A stretch of DNA of 64,000 nt, from positions 402,223,889 to 402,287,888 of the forward strand of contig NC_081408.1 in the NCBI RefSeq assembly GCF_030272615.1, written 5' to 3'. The stretch comes from Cryptomeria japonica (Eukaryota > Streptophyta > Pinopsida > Cupressales > Cupressaceae). Shown one piece after another: positions 11,928 through 23,982 of this stretch. Position 1 is the stretch's first letter. The number at the start of each line of letters is the position of its first letter. Below the pieces are notes generated by a model. The model ran no database searches, had not been told where the DNA came from, and saw only the letters and a list, made by a program, of their open reading frames with translations. A program made the position numbers and the translations under genes.

Positions 11928-13969
11928 CTCTTTTCCAACCCAACAAAGGAAGGCATGCACTTTTTTTTATCTTGTATAAAATAAATTTTTAATAAGCATT
12001 GAAGAGGTTCTTGAAAGAATCAAGTTGCAATATTCTTAGAAAGTGGTTCATATCTTTATGATAGGTGATTTCTTGTGTTAATAGGCAAAGGTCGCAAAAC
12101 CCTCAAGAGGGTATTCACAAGAAAGTGTAGGGGGAAACATGATAGCATGTGCAACAACAAAGTCCTCAGAATTAGAGGCCTTGGTGGAATGGTACTCATA
12201 TGGTATGTCTCATAGAAATAAAAATTGGTCTTTGTGTTTGGCTTTTGATTAAGGTTATCAAAGGTATTTTTGAAAGTGTTTTGGATAACTCTTTTATTGC
12301 AGCTTAGGATAGAATATGGCGAAGGAAATGTTGCTAAATGGAATGAAGAGATTGTCATAGAAAACAAGAAAGGAATGAATCCAAACCATCTAGAAGATAG
12401 TGCTTGGAATCTCCATAAAATTGACAAGGAGACATTATCTTATTGAAACTCAACAAGTTTTCAATATAGAGTTCAAGTGGCAGTGATTTTATGCATTTAT
12501 GCACTAGAATAGAGATAAAGGATGAACATTTCATGGAAAAATGATAGCAGAAGTCACATGGAATGAAGATGGATAGAGTCCTCAAATGGAAATGAAAAAA
12601 TGTAGTGAGAAGCTATCAAAAAAAAGGGAACAGTGAGAAACAAGTCCATAATGAACCGTGAGAAGACAATATAATCAATAAGAGGTGCATGAAGGGACAT
12701 TATAGTGTGAAGGTTTTCATATGAAGGTGTGAAGACTATCAAATCCAATCAAAATGAAGCAAAAAATAGTTATATCACAAGATAAGATGCAACAATCCCT
12801 TCTAACAAACAAGTGGCAAGATGTCATGACTGAATATGAGATTCAATTGAAGGTATTGCATATTTCAGATAGGAAATATAAAAAAACTCAAACAAAGGAA
12901 ATGCAGGTCATCATAAAGTGACCATTATATAAATATGATAGTCAAGGAAAAGTGGCAATCAATGAAGTTTTTTAGCTTCATTAAGAAGAAGCCAAGCACA
13001 CAAAAGCCATGAAAGTAAAGGTATGACAATTATATACATGGGCAAAGAGATAAAGGTTAGACCATAGTCCAAAATAGTAGTCACTAAAGGAAGACGAAGA
13101 GGTGTAACCATGATAGTTATTGTAGTACATTATGAAACACATAAATCTTCATGTTGTACAGTTAGATCTAGCTAGCCACAAGGATTTGTTTCTAAATATG
13201 ATTATGGGTGCCTCATAGGGAGATGTTGCAATCTCAGTTATGGAAGCATTCATGGGTGCATTTGAAGCATGAATGCATGGTATTAGAAAGGGAATAATAG
13301 TCATTGAGCCCTCCAAAACACAACTAGTAGTGATAAGGATATACACAAGATGGTTACATGCATGGACAAGATAGTGATAAAAAATGAATAGCTTATAGAG
13401 GTCACATGACAGTAAAACAATTGACAACAGTTGAAGGTGAAAAGAGGAAAACTAGAGAATGATTAGCATGTTGTGAGTTCATTTTATATTTAAAATTATA
13501 GGGTTACAAAAGAAGTCAATCACAATGAATATGACACGCAAAAAGTAGTAAGTAGGAGGACTATGATAGAGAAAGTTGTGTTCAAAACATGCTTGAGATA
13601 GTTTGAGACATAAATATGATAGGATGAGTGAAAAGTCCAGTTGAAGACCCCAAAATCTTGCAGCTTCAGTAGTACAAAAGGTATAGATTTCTTCATAATA
13701 ATGCATAGAAGACAAGGTATTCAAGCTAATATGATATATTATAATTTGAAAGTTATTCACATCTCATTGGGAAAAGAATCTAGGTCGTATGAATGACCAA
13801 TATGGACCAAAGCATTTTAAGGTATTATGAGTATGGAGATATGAATAAAGTGGGGGGAAATGTACTCTACAAGGGTCTACTAAAACAAGTGAATGGAAGT
13901 ATCAAAATCTTTAAACACACAGTTAACACAACCATAGAAGGATAGTCTTTGCAATAATGAAATTAAAAG
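11928..13969. other. Unrecognised sequence, no gene seen
   Basis: About 2 kb with only short, unconvincing frames on either strand and no LTR terminus, microsatellite or domain signature. It is the right flank of unit D (continuing 6618-7330) and the left flank of the family A LTR at 13975. Its style resembles untranslated internal sequence of gypsy elements, but I cannot align it to anything else in the window. Confidence 0.35.
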
Positions 13970-13974
13970 AGTAG

Positions 13975-15263
13975 TGTAGCATCACAAATTGTATCGGTAT
14001 GTAATTTTTTTCTCACCTAGACCTCACCTTGGTGCTTCATCTTTTGATGCTCGATGACTGTTTTGATTATGCTCACACAACCCAACAAACCCATATTTTC
14101 AATTTCTCTCTCATCTCTACCCCAAAGTTGAGTATTTATTTTAAGACAAGGGCATTGGGGTGCCTTGGTCCTTTCTTAGGACCAAAGTGCCACAATGCCC
14201 CAATCCTCTCAATTAGGACCCAATTTTGGTCCTCACAACGGTCACATAAAGTGAGCAGGAAATTAGGTCTTGTGTCAACCTACTTTGAAAATTCAAATAT
14301 TTTTCGAGTAGTTAGGTATAAAAGGAGGCCTACCCCTCTCATTTTGAAACCTAAGCCTTCTAAAAATCCTAATTGCACTCTAGCAAATTCAATTTAAGTG
14401 AGAAAGCAATCAAGCATTCATCATGCATTGGAGAAGAAGTGAAGTCAAGTTCAAGCATTCAAGATGGTATCCCTAATCAAATTTCTATGAAGACATTTTA
14501 CAAGACATCCTAAAACCCTTGCATACCTTGATGAAGCTTGATTTTAATTGAAATGGATATTTGAAATGAAAATGATTTTATTAATTAACCATTTCCATTA
14601 AAATTATCATTACAATTTCAAGGTTAATTCCTAAATTGGGATTTGACCCAAGACAAACCCCTATCCACAACCTTTTCCTCTCTTTCTGTGTGTAGGGAGT
14701 TGACTCAAGAGATGTAGCTAGAGATCTTGATAGATTTGACGATGACGAATAGGTTCAAATTTCAACAGAGCAAAAAGTGGAGTACCAGGGCAACCTACGT
14801 ACACAATCCCAAAAATTTTGCCCAAGCTTCTGACAGTGAATCCAATGCATCTCCTTGGTTTGGAACATATCCTAGTTGTTTGCCTTAGTGTTAAAGGACC
14901 GAGGTGGCCTAGATACTTGGTCTCAAAAAATTATCTTGAACTTTTAGTAATAAGTTTTGATTCTCTCCTTCTTCTCATATCCCTATCTATGGCTTTGTCT
15001 GATACTTGTAGCAGTCTAGTTTTACTATTTTATCTCAATTATCCATTACTTCATCCCAAATAATATAATTCAAATCCAATTTCAACTAAAAAAGGGTGGA
15101 AAACTAAAACCAATGAATCTAATTAGAATTTCAGCCCTTTTCCTATTAGGATTATGTCTAGATCTATTGGATTCACCCCTCTTTCAATGTAGTGGTTCCT
15201 TAGGTAAGTTTAGTGGTTTTATTATCTTAATTGGTAAACCTATATTTTTTCACCACCAATACA
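13975..15263 (+). mobile_element. Solo LTR of gypsy family A
   Basis: It starts TGTAGCATCACAAATTG and ends in a TTCACCACCAATACA-type terminus, 1289 bp, flanked by AGTAG (13970-13974) and AGTAC (15264-15268), a TSD with one mismatch. It aligns along its length with the 5' LTR of element A at 25693-26993: the CTCACCTAGACCTCAC block, the GGACCCAATTTTGG block, a TATAAAA box at 14317-14323, then a TCAAGCATTCAAGATGG block. No primer-binding site follows, so it is a solo LTR. A hairpin of about 17 paired bases out of 21 (14152-14172 with 14178-14198) sits upstream of the TATA box. Confidence 0.75.
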
Positions 15264-15268
15264 AGTAC

Positions 15269-17749
15269 CTATTCAAGTTATTGAATATGGAGGAAATATT
15301 TATTTTGTTAAATATATATCTTGTTTCTTCAAGCTACAATTTCAAATGATGTGATGACTGTGGCTAGCATGAGAATGAAATAAGATTTGATGAAGATGAA
15401 TGTCTTGTTGTCATTGTTTTAATGAAATAGTTAAGGACAACAAGGTTTCATATATAGATCAAATAGAGGTCATTGAAATGTCATTGGACAAGTGTGACAA
15501 AGACAAAATTGACAAATGTAGAGATCAGAGGTATAAGTGCAGCAAAGGAACAATTTTACGACTCTTGGAGTCATTTTGACATTTGTAAAAGATTCCCAAA
15601 GGATATTAATGCAATCAATAGGAATTTTTAAGACTTTATTAGTTAGTTTTGAGAAGTTATATAACACGTTCTATAAGGGGTTTTAGTGGCCTATTTTAGT
15701 TCTATCTGACCCAAGAAAAGATTGTTTATCATTCAACTAGTGGAGCAGATGTAGGGGTAGTTTGGAGATCTTTTGACCAAGTTTGATGTCTATCTAAGGA
15801 TTTAGGAGGTGGTTCCAACATAATCTAAGCATCTAGGGTTAATTTAAAGTCAATTTATCCACATTCATCATGTGAGAAGGTACAATAAGGAAAAAGCATT
15901 GAAGACAAGATATCAACCACTCCTCCTAGGAGCTCAAGTAGGTGGACCTAGTATCTTAGCATTCATTTCTTTTCATAGATGCTACCCTATATTCTTTCAT
16001 GTTAACAAGAGATATAAGGAATCTTAGGACTCATTTTTGAGTATTTCTTGCATTTTTATATAATGTTGTAGCTCTTCAAGCTCTTTTAAGGAAGAAGATA
16101 GTTTTGAAACTCGGAAAACTATTGTAATTTCATAATTTTAGAGCAATTTGGAATATTTTTTAGACTTGTACTATTGTATCCAAAACTCTTGAAATAATAA
16201 AGTTGAGTTTTATTTCTCAATAGGTGCCTTATTGTATGAAACTAATGATTGGTGAATGCATATGTGGTTTTTTCATAAATCCTTATTTTTTTTTGTATCA
16301 TTAAGTATCTTTAAAAAATAAAGTACACGCATTGACGCAGGTTGTAGGTTGTGAGATGAATAAAGATCAGTTTTAGTTGCGAGAAAAGTGTTTTCCTACA
16401 TAAACTATGAAGTCAATACTCCTTACAAAACACTTGGGCATTAGTATCTAGAAACATATTAATTATGTGTTTAAAAATCTTAACATTGAAGAAAGTATGT
16501 GTTAGAAGATAGTAGTGCACGTTATATAACATCTGGTGCATAAACCAATAGCTCTAGTTTTCATTTTCATGTCATTTTCTCACTTGTTTCCTAGCAAGCA
16601 TCAATAGCTAGTTTAGTTTAGGTGATAGATTCGAATATGAACCAATCCACTTTGGAGATTCACTCCAACTTTCTAGCGACCCATCAACCTAGAAGTATTT
16701 GCATGTGTCAATAGATAATTAAGTAAACAACTTAGTAAGTGTGCATATCCGATTGATAATAGTTTGTTTTGAAGAGTTTATTTGAGGATTATTTAGATTG
16801 AGTTGTTTTTCCTTTGTCTTCTCATGATAATAAGTCAATGGATTATTTGGGAACTATATACGATCGTTTTGGGATTATTTCATTGTTTTTTTGGATTAAA
16901 TTATTTGATTTCATCTTCATTTGGTTTGAGAGGCTTACATCTTAAATATGAGGATAAATGTTGATAATGTTTTTCTAATTTAGGTTTCATTTATGTGTCA
17001 TGGATTGAACACTTAGAGGTTTTAAAGATGGACATCCTACAATTTTAATTTGTGTGTTCTCTCTTTAGTTTTGTGTCTCATCCTAGATGTTTGTTTTAGA
17101 GGTATTCATGGAGACTTTGTAGATGTATTACAATCTTTGTTCATGAGATAACACATTGGGTTTGGATTCTTCAGGAGGCTATATTTTTCCCATGTGATGG
17201 TTTTATTAGGTTACATCTTGTATCATCTTCATTCTATTTTGTCTATTCTTTTACATTATATGGAATATGCATACTTGTTTTCATGATATGTTATGTGGAA
17301 ATAGTCTATGTGATTATAAATTTCCTCTTAAATATAAGCTTGCTTAAATGTCTAGAAAATATAAAAATAATAAATGAGTAAATTTAAGAATTTTTACTCA
17401 TTTAGAAAATAATATTCTCCACCTTGTTAGTGCTAAAAACTATAGGACATATCCTCTAGCACCATTTATTCAATGAGACAAGGGGAACACGATATCACAA
17501 GTAGAGAGAATGGGTACATCAATAAAGTTAAGACAATATTTGACCAATAAATATTAGTAGGGGAAATCCTCTTCATATTTAGGCTCTATAAAACCTAGGG
17601 GATACTCCCTTGGTGTCTTGACATGATATTGAAGATGAAAAACCTTTGTTTTGGCTAGTCATGCCCTAGTCACAACCACAAAGAGAGCCAAAGAACTCAT
17701 ATAAATAAAATTTAACATTAGATTACATATACACCAAAGGTATGGAATA
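15269..17749. other. Unrecognised sequence with one clear hairpin
   Basis: About 2.5 kb lies between the family A solo LTR and the copia TSD. No coding frame or domain is visible. A perfect 11-bp stem AAATGAGTAAA / TTTACTCATTT with a 10-nt loop is at 17372-17403. The stretch 16150-16260 is T-rich with an AATAATAAAG-like word, as in an LTR end or 3' UTR, but no partner was found. Confidence 0.35.
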
Positions 17750-17754
17750 ATTTA

Positions 17755-19291
17755 TGATAGTTCTGATACTTAATGTAAGTACAAATCCAATAGCCAACAA
17801 GATGAGAGGGGGGGGGTGAATCATACAAACTTAATCTTCCATAAAAACATCAGATTCAACCTCGATAACATATACTTCAATAATATAATCAAAACATGCA
17901 GACTCAAAAGCATATAAACATCATAAACCTCATAACACCAGATTTAACGTGGAAACCCAAATAGGGAAAAACCACTGTGGGATTTCGGACCCACTAAGAA
18001 ATATACTCTTCTAGAGTATGCTCGGTTAAAAGCAAATCCTATTAAAGATTACAAACACATTGCTAGATGTGACCCGATTAAGGGATTTCCCTCAAATCTG
18101 TTAGGATCTTCACCTTGTTAGAAGTGAACTTGTTAAAGGATTTCAAACACTCAATCAGAATGTCACCTTGCTAGAGGGTTTTACAAATAAGACTGTTAAG
18201 TCCACTTGGTTAAGAGATTTTCTATCACTTTCACAAAATAATAGTAATAAAAATCTATCTGCAACTTCACATCTAAAATGCTAAAGCAGATTCTTATTTT
18301 CTCAATACAATCTAGACATAGAACTAATCTTGTCCATCTATTGGGCTTCTATACTCTGTTATTCAAACAGGTCTTCAAGCTTCTATGCTCGGTAGTCACT
18401 ATGTAGCATTCCTCTGCATACATTTGCTCGCATACACTGTTTATCAATAGTTCCCTATTTATAAACAATTAGCTAACCACTTAATCTCCTTGATCACATT
18501 TCCCATGATCAATCATAACCATCAGATCTTCAATCTTGTCTAGGTTCAATGTATCCTTCGATCTGAAAAATGTTTTACCCCACCTAGGAAGTTGCATACA
18601 TTTCTTGGAACTTGTGCTAGGGTATTGCAGTTCAATCTGAGCTGTAGATCTTCATGCCGATTTTCCTTTGCCATAGATTCATTAACAAACTTTATGCACG
18701 ACATACCAATCATCTAATGAGTTCCAGCTCATCAGCTTCCTTCATTAAATAATGCATGTAACCATTTAATGTATTATGTTATAGCTCAGTTACAACTCGG
18801 TAATTACTGGTTGAATACTAAACTTCACTCGGTAGACATTTTGCCTTCATTAACCGATAGCGATAACCTTAGGGTTTGCCGACTAGGTTCCTTAGGGTTT
18901 ACCGACTAGGTTCTTGCTTGATAACATAGTATAGTATTAACCTTAAAATTTACAACATACGTATGATGTCAAAACAATCTAAACATCATGATCTCATCAT
19001 TGTCTGACTTGGTAATAGTTGCTCATTGAATACCTTATTCATCCCCTTATTCATCATATTCTTTCTGTGTCTTTTACCGACATCTTTATACTCTTTAAAT
19101 CATACTTCTCAAGATATGGCAACATCATACTGAATTAGAAAATCAATTTCTTGACATCAATGACAAAATAATAATATCAAGACAGTAAACATCCTTAATC
19201 AGTTATATCCATAATCATCAACAACCTTCTCAATATCCTTATTGAAATGCCAACAATCTTCCATTGTCTGTTATAATGCCAAATGCTAACA
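17755..19291 (-). repeat. Copia 3' LTR
   Basis: 1537 bp. On the plus strand it reads from TGATAG to CTAACA. It is collinear with 23983-25518. A TATA-box word (sense TATAAATAG) lies at 18455-18463. The hexamer CTCGGT recurs in it (18027, 18390, 18833). Confidence 0.95.
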
Positions 19292-19304
19292 ATCTCCCCC
19301 TTTG
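19292..19304 (-). other. Copia polypurine tract
   Basis: On the minus strand the sequence AAAGGGGGAGAT stands directly before the TGTTAGC start of the 3' LTR. This is the expected position and composition for the plus-strand DNA primer in reverse transcription. Confidence 0.9.
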
Positions 19305-19735
19305 GCATTGATGGCAAAACCAATTGATTTGACCTTAAAAAGATTCAGATTGCTGTGATTCTAAAATGCTGAAATGGTCTCTTGCTATCATCAAAATTCT
19401 CCCCCATACATTAGACTTCTCTTATTTTCTTCAGTCTTTTCAATCAGTCTTCTCTCCCTTATATTAGTCTTCTCCCCCTTTGACAACAATGCCAAAAAGT
19501 AAAGAATTAAAACATAATTTCTTCCTGTATGAAGTGATTTCCTGTTGTTTGTGTATCAACTGAGTCTCAGTCAGAGCATTTTGTCTTCAATTTCTGTTCC
19601 CTATATTGTTTCCTATATTTTTCCTGTACTATTTCCTCTACACCTTTAGAAAAACATCCTAAAGTGTGTAAATCAGCATCAACTCTAAAAATATATTCGA
19701 TAGAGTCATTGAATTGATGTTTTCACCGAACTTGG

Positions 19736-21523
19736 TCAGTGAGTAGAAGATAGGGGTAGGACCCCTAACTTACTTATGAGATATTCAAAAGTGTCCCTTG
19801 ATAGTGGCTTGGTAAAGATATCGGCTATTTGTTCCTTTGTGCTAACATACTCCAACACCACTTTCTTCTCTTAAGCTTCTTCTCTAAGATAATGATATTT
19901 GATAGAGATGTGCTTTGTCTTAGAGTGCATAACATGATTCTTTGAAATGTTAATGGCACTAGTATTGTCACAGAATATAGTTATTGGCTCGGTAAATTTC
20001 TCATTTATTCCTTCCAACAGTTGTTTGATCCATGCAATGTTGGTACAATTCAATGCTGCAGCAACGTATTCAGCTTCTGATGTTGACTGTGAAACACATC
20101 CTTGTTTCTTGCTAAGCCAACTCACTAGTCTTTCTCCTAAAAAGAAAGCTCCTCCACTTGTGCTTTTTCTGTCATCAATGTTGCCTGCCCAATCAGCATA
20201 AGTATAAACTTTTAAATCAAAATCATTTCCTTTCTGATATACTAAGCCATAATCCTCTATGCCTTTCAAGTATCTAAAAATTCGTTTGATTGTTGCCATG
20301 TGTGTTTCCTTAGGATTTGCAGAGAATCTTGCAACTATACCTATTGCATGTGCTATGTCTAGTCTGCTGTGAACAACATATTGTAGCTTTCCAATCATGG
20401 ATTGGTAAAGTGTCTCATCAATAGATGCAGATTCATCATTCTTTGATAGTTTACAGTTGGTAGTCATAGGAGTACTTACTGGTTTTGAATCCTCCATTCC
20501 ATATTTATTCAAGATTTCCTTTATGTACTTGGATTGAGTAATGAAAATCTCATTTTTCATTTGCAGTATCTGTAAACCTATAAAATACTTTATCTCACTG
20601 ATTAATGACATCTCAAATTCTTTGCTCATTTCATTTTCAAAGTTCTTACATAGAGAGTCATTTCCACAAAATATAATATCATCAACAAATATGGCTGAGA
20701 TCAGTATTCCATTTTCATCATTCATCATGTATATATTGTTATTCTCACTTGTCCTTATAAAACCAATCTTAATCAAATAAGAGTGCAATCTTTCATACCA
20801 TGCTCTAGGTGCTTGTTTTAGACCATATAATGCTTTATTCAATTTACATACCTGATCTTTATTTTTGTCTTCAACAAATCCTTCAGGTTGTTCAATAAAA
20901 ACTTCTTCTTCTAATATTCCATTAAAAAATGCAAATTTGACATCCATTTGATATACCTTGAAGTTTTTGAAAGCAGCATATGCCAACAATGTTCTTACTC
21001 CTTCAAGTCTAGCCATAGGTGCAAAAGTTTCACCATAATCAATTCCTTCTTCTTGAGCATAACATTTGCAAACTATTCTTGCTTTATTTTGAATGACCTC
21101 TCCTTTTTCATTTAGCTTGTTTCTGAAAATCCACTTTGTACCGATTACATTTTTTTCCTTTGGTCTTTGGATTAGTGTCCATGTGTCATTCTTCTTGATT
21201 TGATCAATCTCTTCTATCATAGAATTTATCCAATCTTCACTGTTAAATGCCTCTTTCACTATTCTCGGTTCAAATTCAGATATCAAACATGTGTTCTGTC
21301 TCAGTTTGTTCCTTGTCATCACTGGATCATCCTTATCTCTTATAATCTGACTCGGTGCATGATGTCTTTTGACATACTTGGCTAATACAGGCTCGGTAGG
21401 ATCTATATGATCTTCTTCATCACTCGGTAACTGGATATTCTCTTCATTTTCTTCAACAGTTTTCTCAGTAAGACTTGTTGGTTGAACATAGACAAATTCA
21501 TCATAATCTTCTGGTTCCTTGGA
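19736..21523 (-). pseudogene. Copia reverse transcriptase and RNase H (broken)
   Basis: This region copies element RNA to cDNA and degrades the RNA strand. An open frame covers 21322-19871 (483 residues) and is readable upstream to about 21523. Recognisable blocks, in order: TKWIFRNKLNEKGE, QMDVKFAFFNG (usually a small residue in place of the first Phe), EQPEGF, YGLKQAPRAWY, the catalytic FVDD in IFVDDIIF, then RNase H with ADWAGNIDDRKSTSG and STSEAEYVAA. A TAA at 19871-19873 interrupts the frame shortly before its natural end; ADIFTKPLS-type sequence continues to a stop at 19736. The join to integrase is lost through a 1-nt frame change near 21523. Confidence 0.92.
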
Positions 21524-23247
21524 ATTTCCTCATCATTTCTTTCTGCAAATTCATCAATTTTCACATTTGCACTTTCTACTATTTTGTTAGATGATTTGAT
21601 CAGACATTTAAATGCTTTGCTTCTAGAAGAATAACCTAGAAATGTTCCTTCTTCACTTTTATGATCAAACTTGCCATTTCTATCATCTTTGTGTACATAG
21701 CATCTACTTCCAAAGATTTTAAAATAACTTACATTAGGTTTCTTGTCATACTAGATTTCATATGGTGTCTTCAAAGTACCTTTCTTCAGTTGTACTCAGT
21801 TGAGGGTGTAAACTACTGTGCTTATTGCTTCTCTCCAAAATGTTTGTGGCACTTTCTTTTCAATCATTAGTGTTCTAGCACAATCCACAATAGATCTATT
21901 TCTTCTCTCAGCTATTCCATTATGTTGTGGAGTTCTCGGTGCAGAGACTTGTCTTTTAATACCATGATCATTACATAATAAGTTGAACTCATCAGATGTG
22001 AACTCTCCTCCTCTATCTGATCTAAGACATTTCAGTTGTCTCCCTGTTTCATTTTCAACTCTTGCCTTGTACCATTTAAACATTTGAAAAGCTTCTGATT
22101 TTTCTTTTAAAAACATTACTGACATCATCCTTGAATAGTCATCCATAAATAATATGAAATATTTATCACCATAATAACTTTGAACTTTCATAGGACCACA
22201 AAGATCAGTGTGCACATGATCTAAAATTCCCTTAGAAGTATAAGACTTACTTGTGAAGCTTGATCTTGTCATCTTACCCATCTGGCATCCTCGATACATA
22301 GCATTCTCAGGTTTTTCAAGACTCGGTAGACCTCTTACTCGGTGCTTCTTACTTATTTTGATCAAATTATCAAAATTTACATGACAAAACCTTTTATGCC
22401 ATAACCAGGTATCATCTATCTTTGCATACATACACTTGTTCCGAGTTGAGTCAAGGTGAAATGTGTTACCTTTTGTTTGTGTCCCGATAGCAGTTAACTT
22501 TCCATTCTTGTCATGAACTTTGACAACTCCTTTCTGAAATTCTATTCGGTAACCTGTATTTTTTAGCTGTGCTACACTCAACAAATTGTATTTCAAACCT
22601 TCAACCCAATAAACATCATTGCATCTTGCATTGTCAAGAAGTGTTTTATATCCTTTACCTTTCACTGGACATGGTGCATCATTACCAAATCTAACATAGC
22701 CCCCATCATAATCTTCTAACATAACAAACTTGTGTTTATCACCTGTCATATGATGTGAGCATCCACTATCTATGATCCAAGAATCATTAGTGTTTATGTG
22801 AGATATTAGGGCTTTTTCCTCATACCTTTCTTCATCTGATCCATCTTTGATAGCCACATAAACTACTTCCTCTGTATCAGTTTCATCTGATTTATCATCA
22901 TTGGATTCCTCATCAGCTATCAAGCATGTCTTTTTATCTCTTCTTCTGAAGTCTTGGTGTCCTCTGTAATGATTGTCTTTCTGTCTATCATCTCGGTAAT
23001 CTCTCTTTTTAGTAGAATCTTTGTCAGGATAGTTAGAAGCCATATGTCCTATCTTATCACATTTGAAACATTTCAAAGGTAGTTTTCCTTTATACTTACC
23101 TGTGCCTCTTGGTAACCTTCTGGCTAATAGTGCTTCAAACTCTTCCTGCTTTCTTATTTCCTCATACAGTTTGTGTACTTCTTCCATGTTCTTATGAAAT
23201 CTTTCACTTACTCCACTGTGATCTCCTTCAGAGTACTTATACTTTCT
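21524..23247 (-). pseudogene. Copia Gag C-terminus, protease and integrase (broken)
   Basis: The open part is 23187-21796 (463 residues), in frame with sequence up to 23247. It carries a zinc knuckle CFKCDKIGHMASNY, in which the final Cys of CX2CX4HX4C is Tyr. The protease has the active-site triad in WIIDSGCSHHMTG. A GAG-pre-integrase segment (WHKRFCHVNFDNL) precedes the integrase core: first Asp in HTDLCGPM, second in LRSDRGGEF, Glu in PQHNGIAERRN. The frame meets TGA at 21796-21798 and TAG at 21751-21753, and then shifts by one base near 21523. The two stops are of the CGA-to-TGA and TGG-to-TAG kind. Confidence 0.92.
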
Positions 23248-23917
23248 TCAATTGTAATCATTAGATTCATCAAGATGAAAAGAACTAAATGCAGATTCAA
23301 CTTTATTTACCGAATATCCACTGTTATCAAAGTTACTTAACTCAAATGCATGTAGCTTACCAATAGTAGCATCTAAAGAAATTGGCATATTAGGTACAGA
23401 CCTCAATTCATTGATTGCAGAGACTCGGATTACATAAGCCGGTAGAAGGGTTCTTAACAACTTACTTGTTATATTCTTTTCTTCAATAGTTCCACCTGCT
23501 CCTTTGATTTGATTGACAATCTCCTTTAGTCTTGTACTATACTGAGTTATGTTCACCTTCATTCATCCTCATAGATTCAAGTTGTCCTCTTAGACTATCT
23601 ACTTTTTCTCTTTGAACATGTTCATCTCCTCCATATACTGATATGAGCTTATTCCACATAGCCTTTGCATCATTGCAGCCTTCTAGATCATTAAACTCTG
23701 AGTTGGTCAATGCAGATGTTATTTCAATCATTGCTTGGATATATTCTTGCTTTGCCTTTATCTCTTCCATAGTCAATGGATAGGTGCTTGGTGTGATGAA
23801 ATCATTCTTCAGATAATATACAACATATTCTCCAACTCCTGATAGGTGCAACTTCATCCTTTTCTACCATGTAGAGAAACTTGATTTGTTCAGCTTCGAT
23901 GCATCCCTCTTATACAT
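23248..23917 (-). pseudogene. Copia Gag N-terminal part (broken)
   Basis: Gag packages the element RNA. The likely start is the ATG at 23917, about 50 nt after the primer-binding site. An in-frame TAG follows at codon 18 (23864-23866), just before KRMKLHLSG. The frame then reads through typical copia Gag text (LTNSEFNDLEGCNDAKAMWNK) to about 23550. There a 1-nt shift moves it into the frame read from 23562 (RLKEIVNQIKGAGG) to a TGA at 23248-23250. After that TGA the same frame continues into the zinc-knuckle segment. Confidence 0.88.
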
Positions 23918-23968
23918 CTTCGGATCTTTGCCTCAAGTACCTTTAAAATTTTCTTCTCGGATTCCTAA

Positions 23969-23980
23969 GCTCTGATACCA
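23969..23980 (-). other. Copia primer-binding site (initiator-Met tRNA type)
   Basis: Minus-strand TGGTATCAGAGC, two bases inside the 5' LTR end. This is the standard plant copia primer site complementary to the 3' end of initiator methionine tRNA. Confidence 0.95.
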
Positions 23981-23982
23981 AT

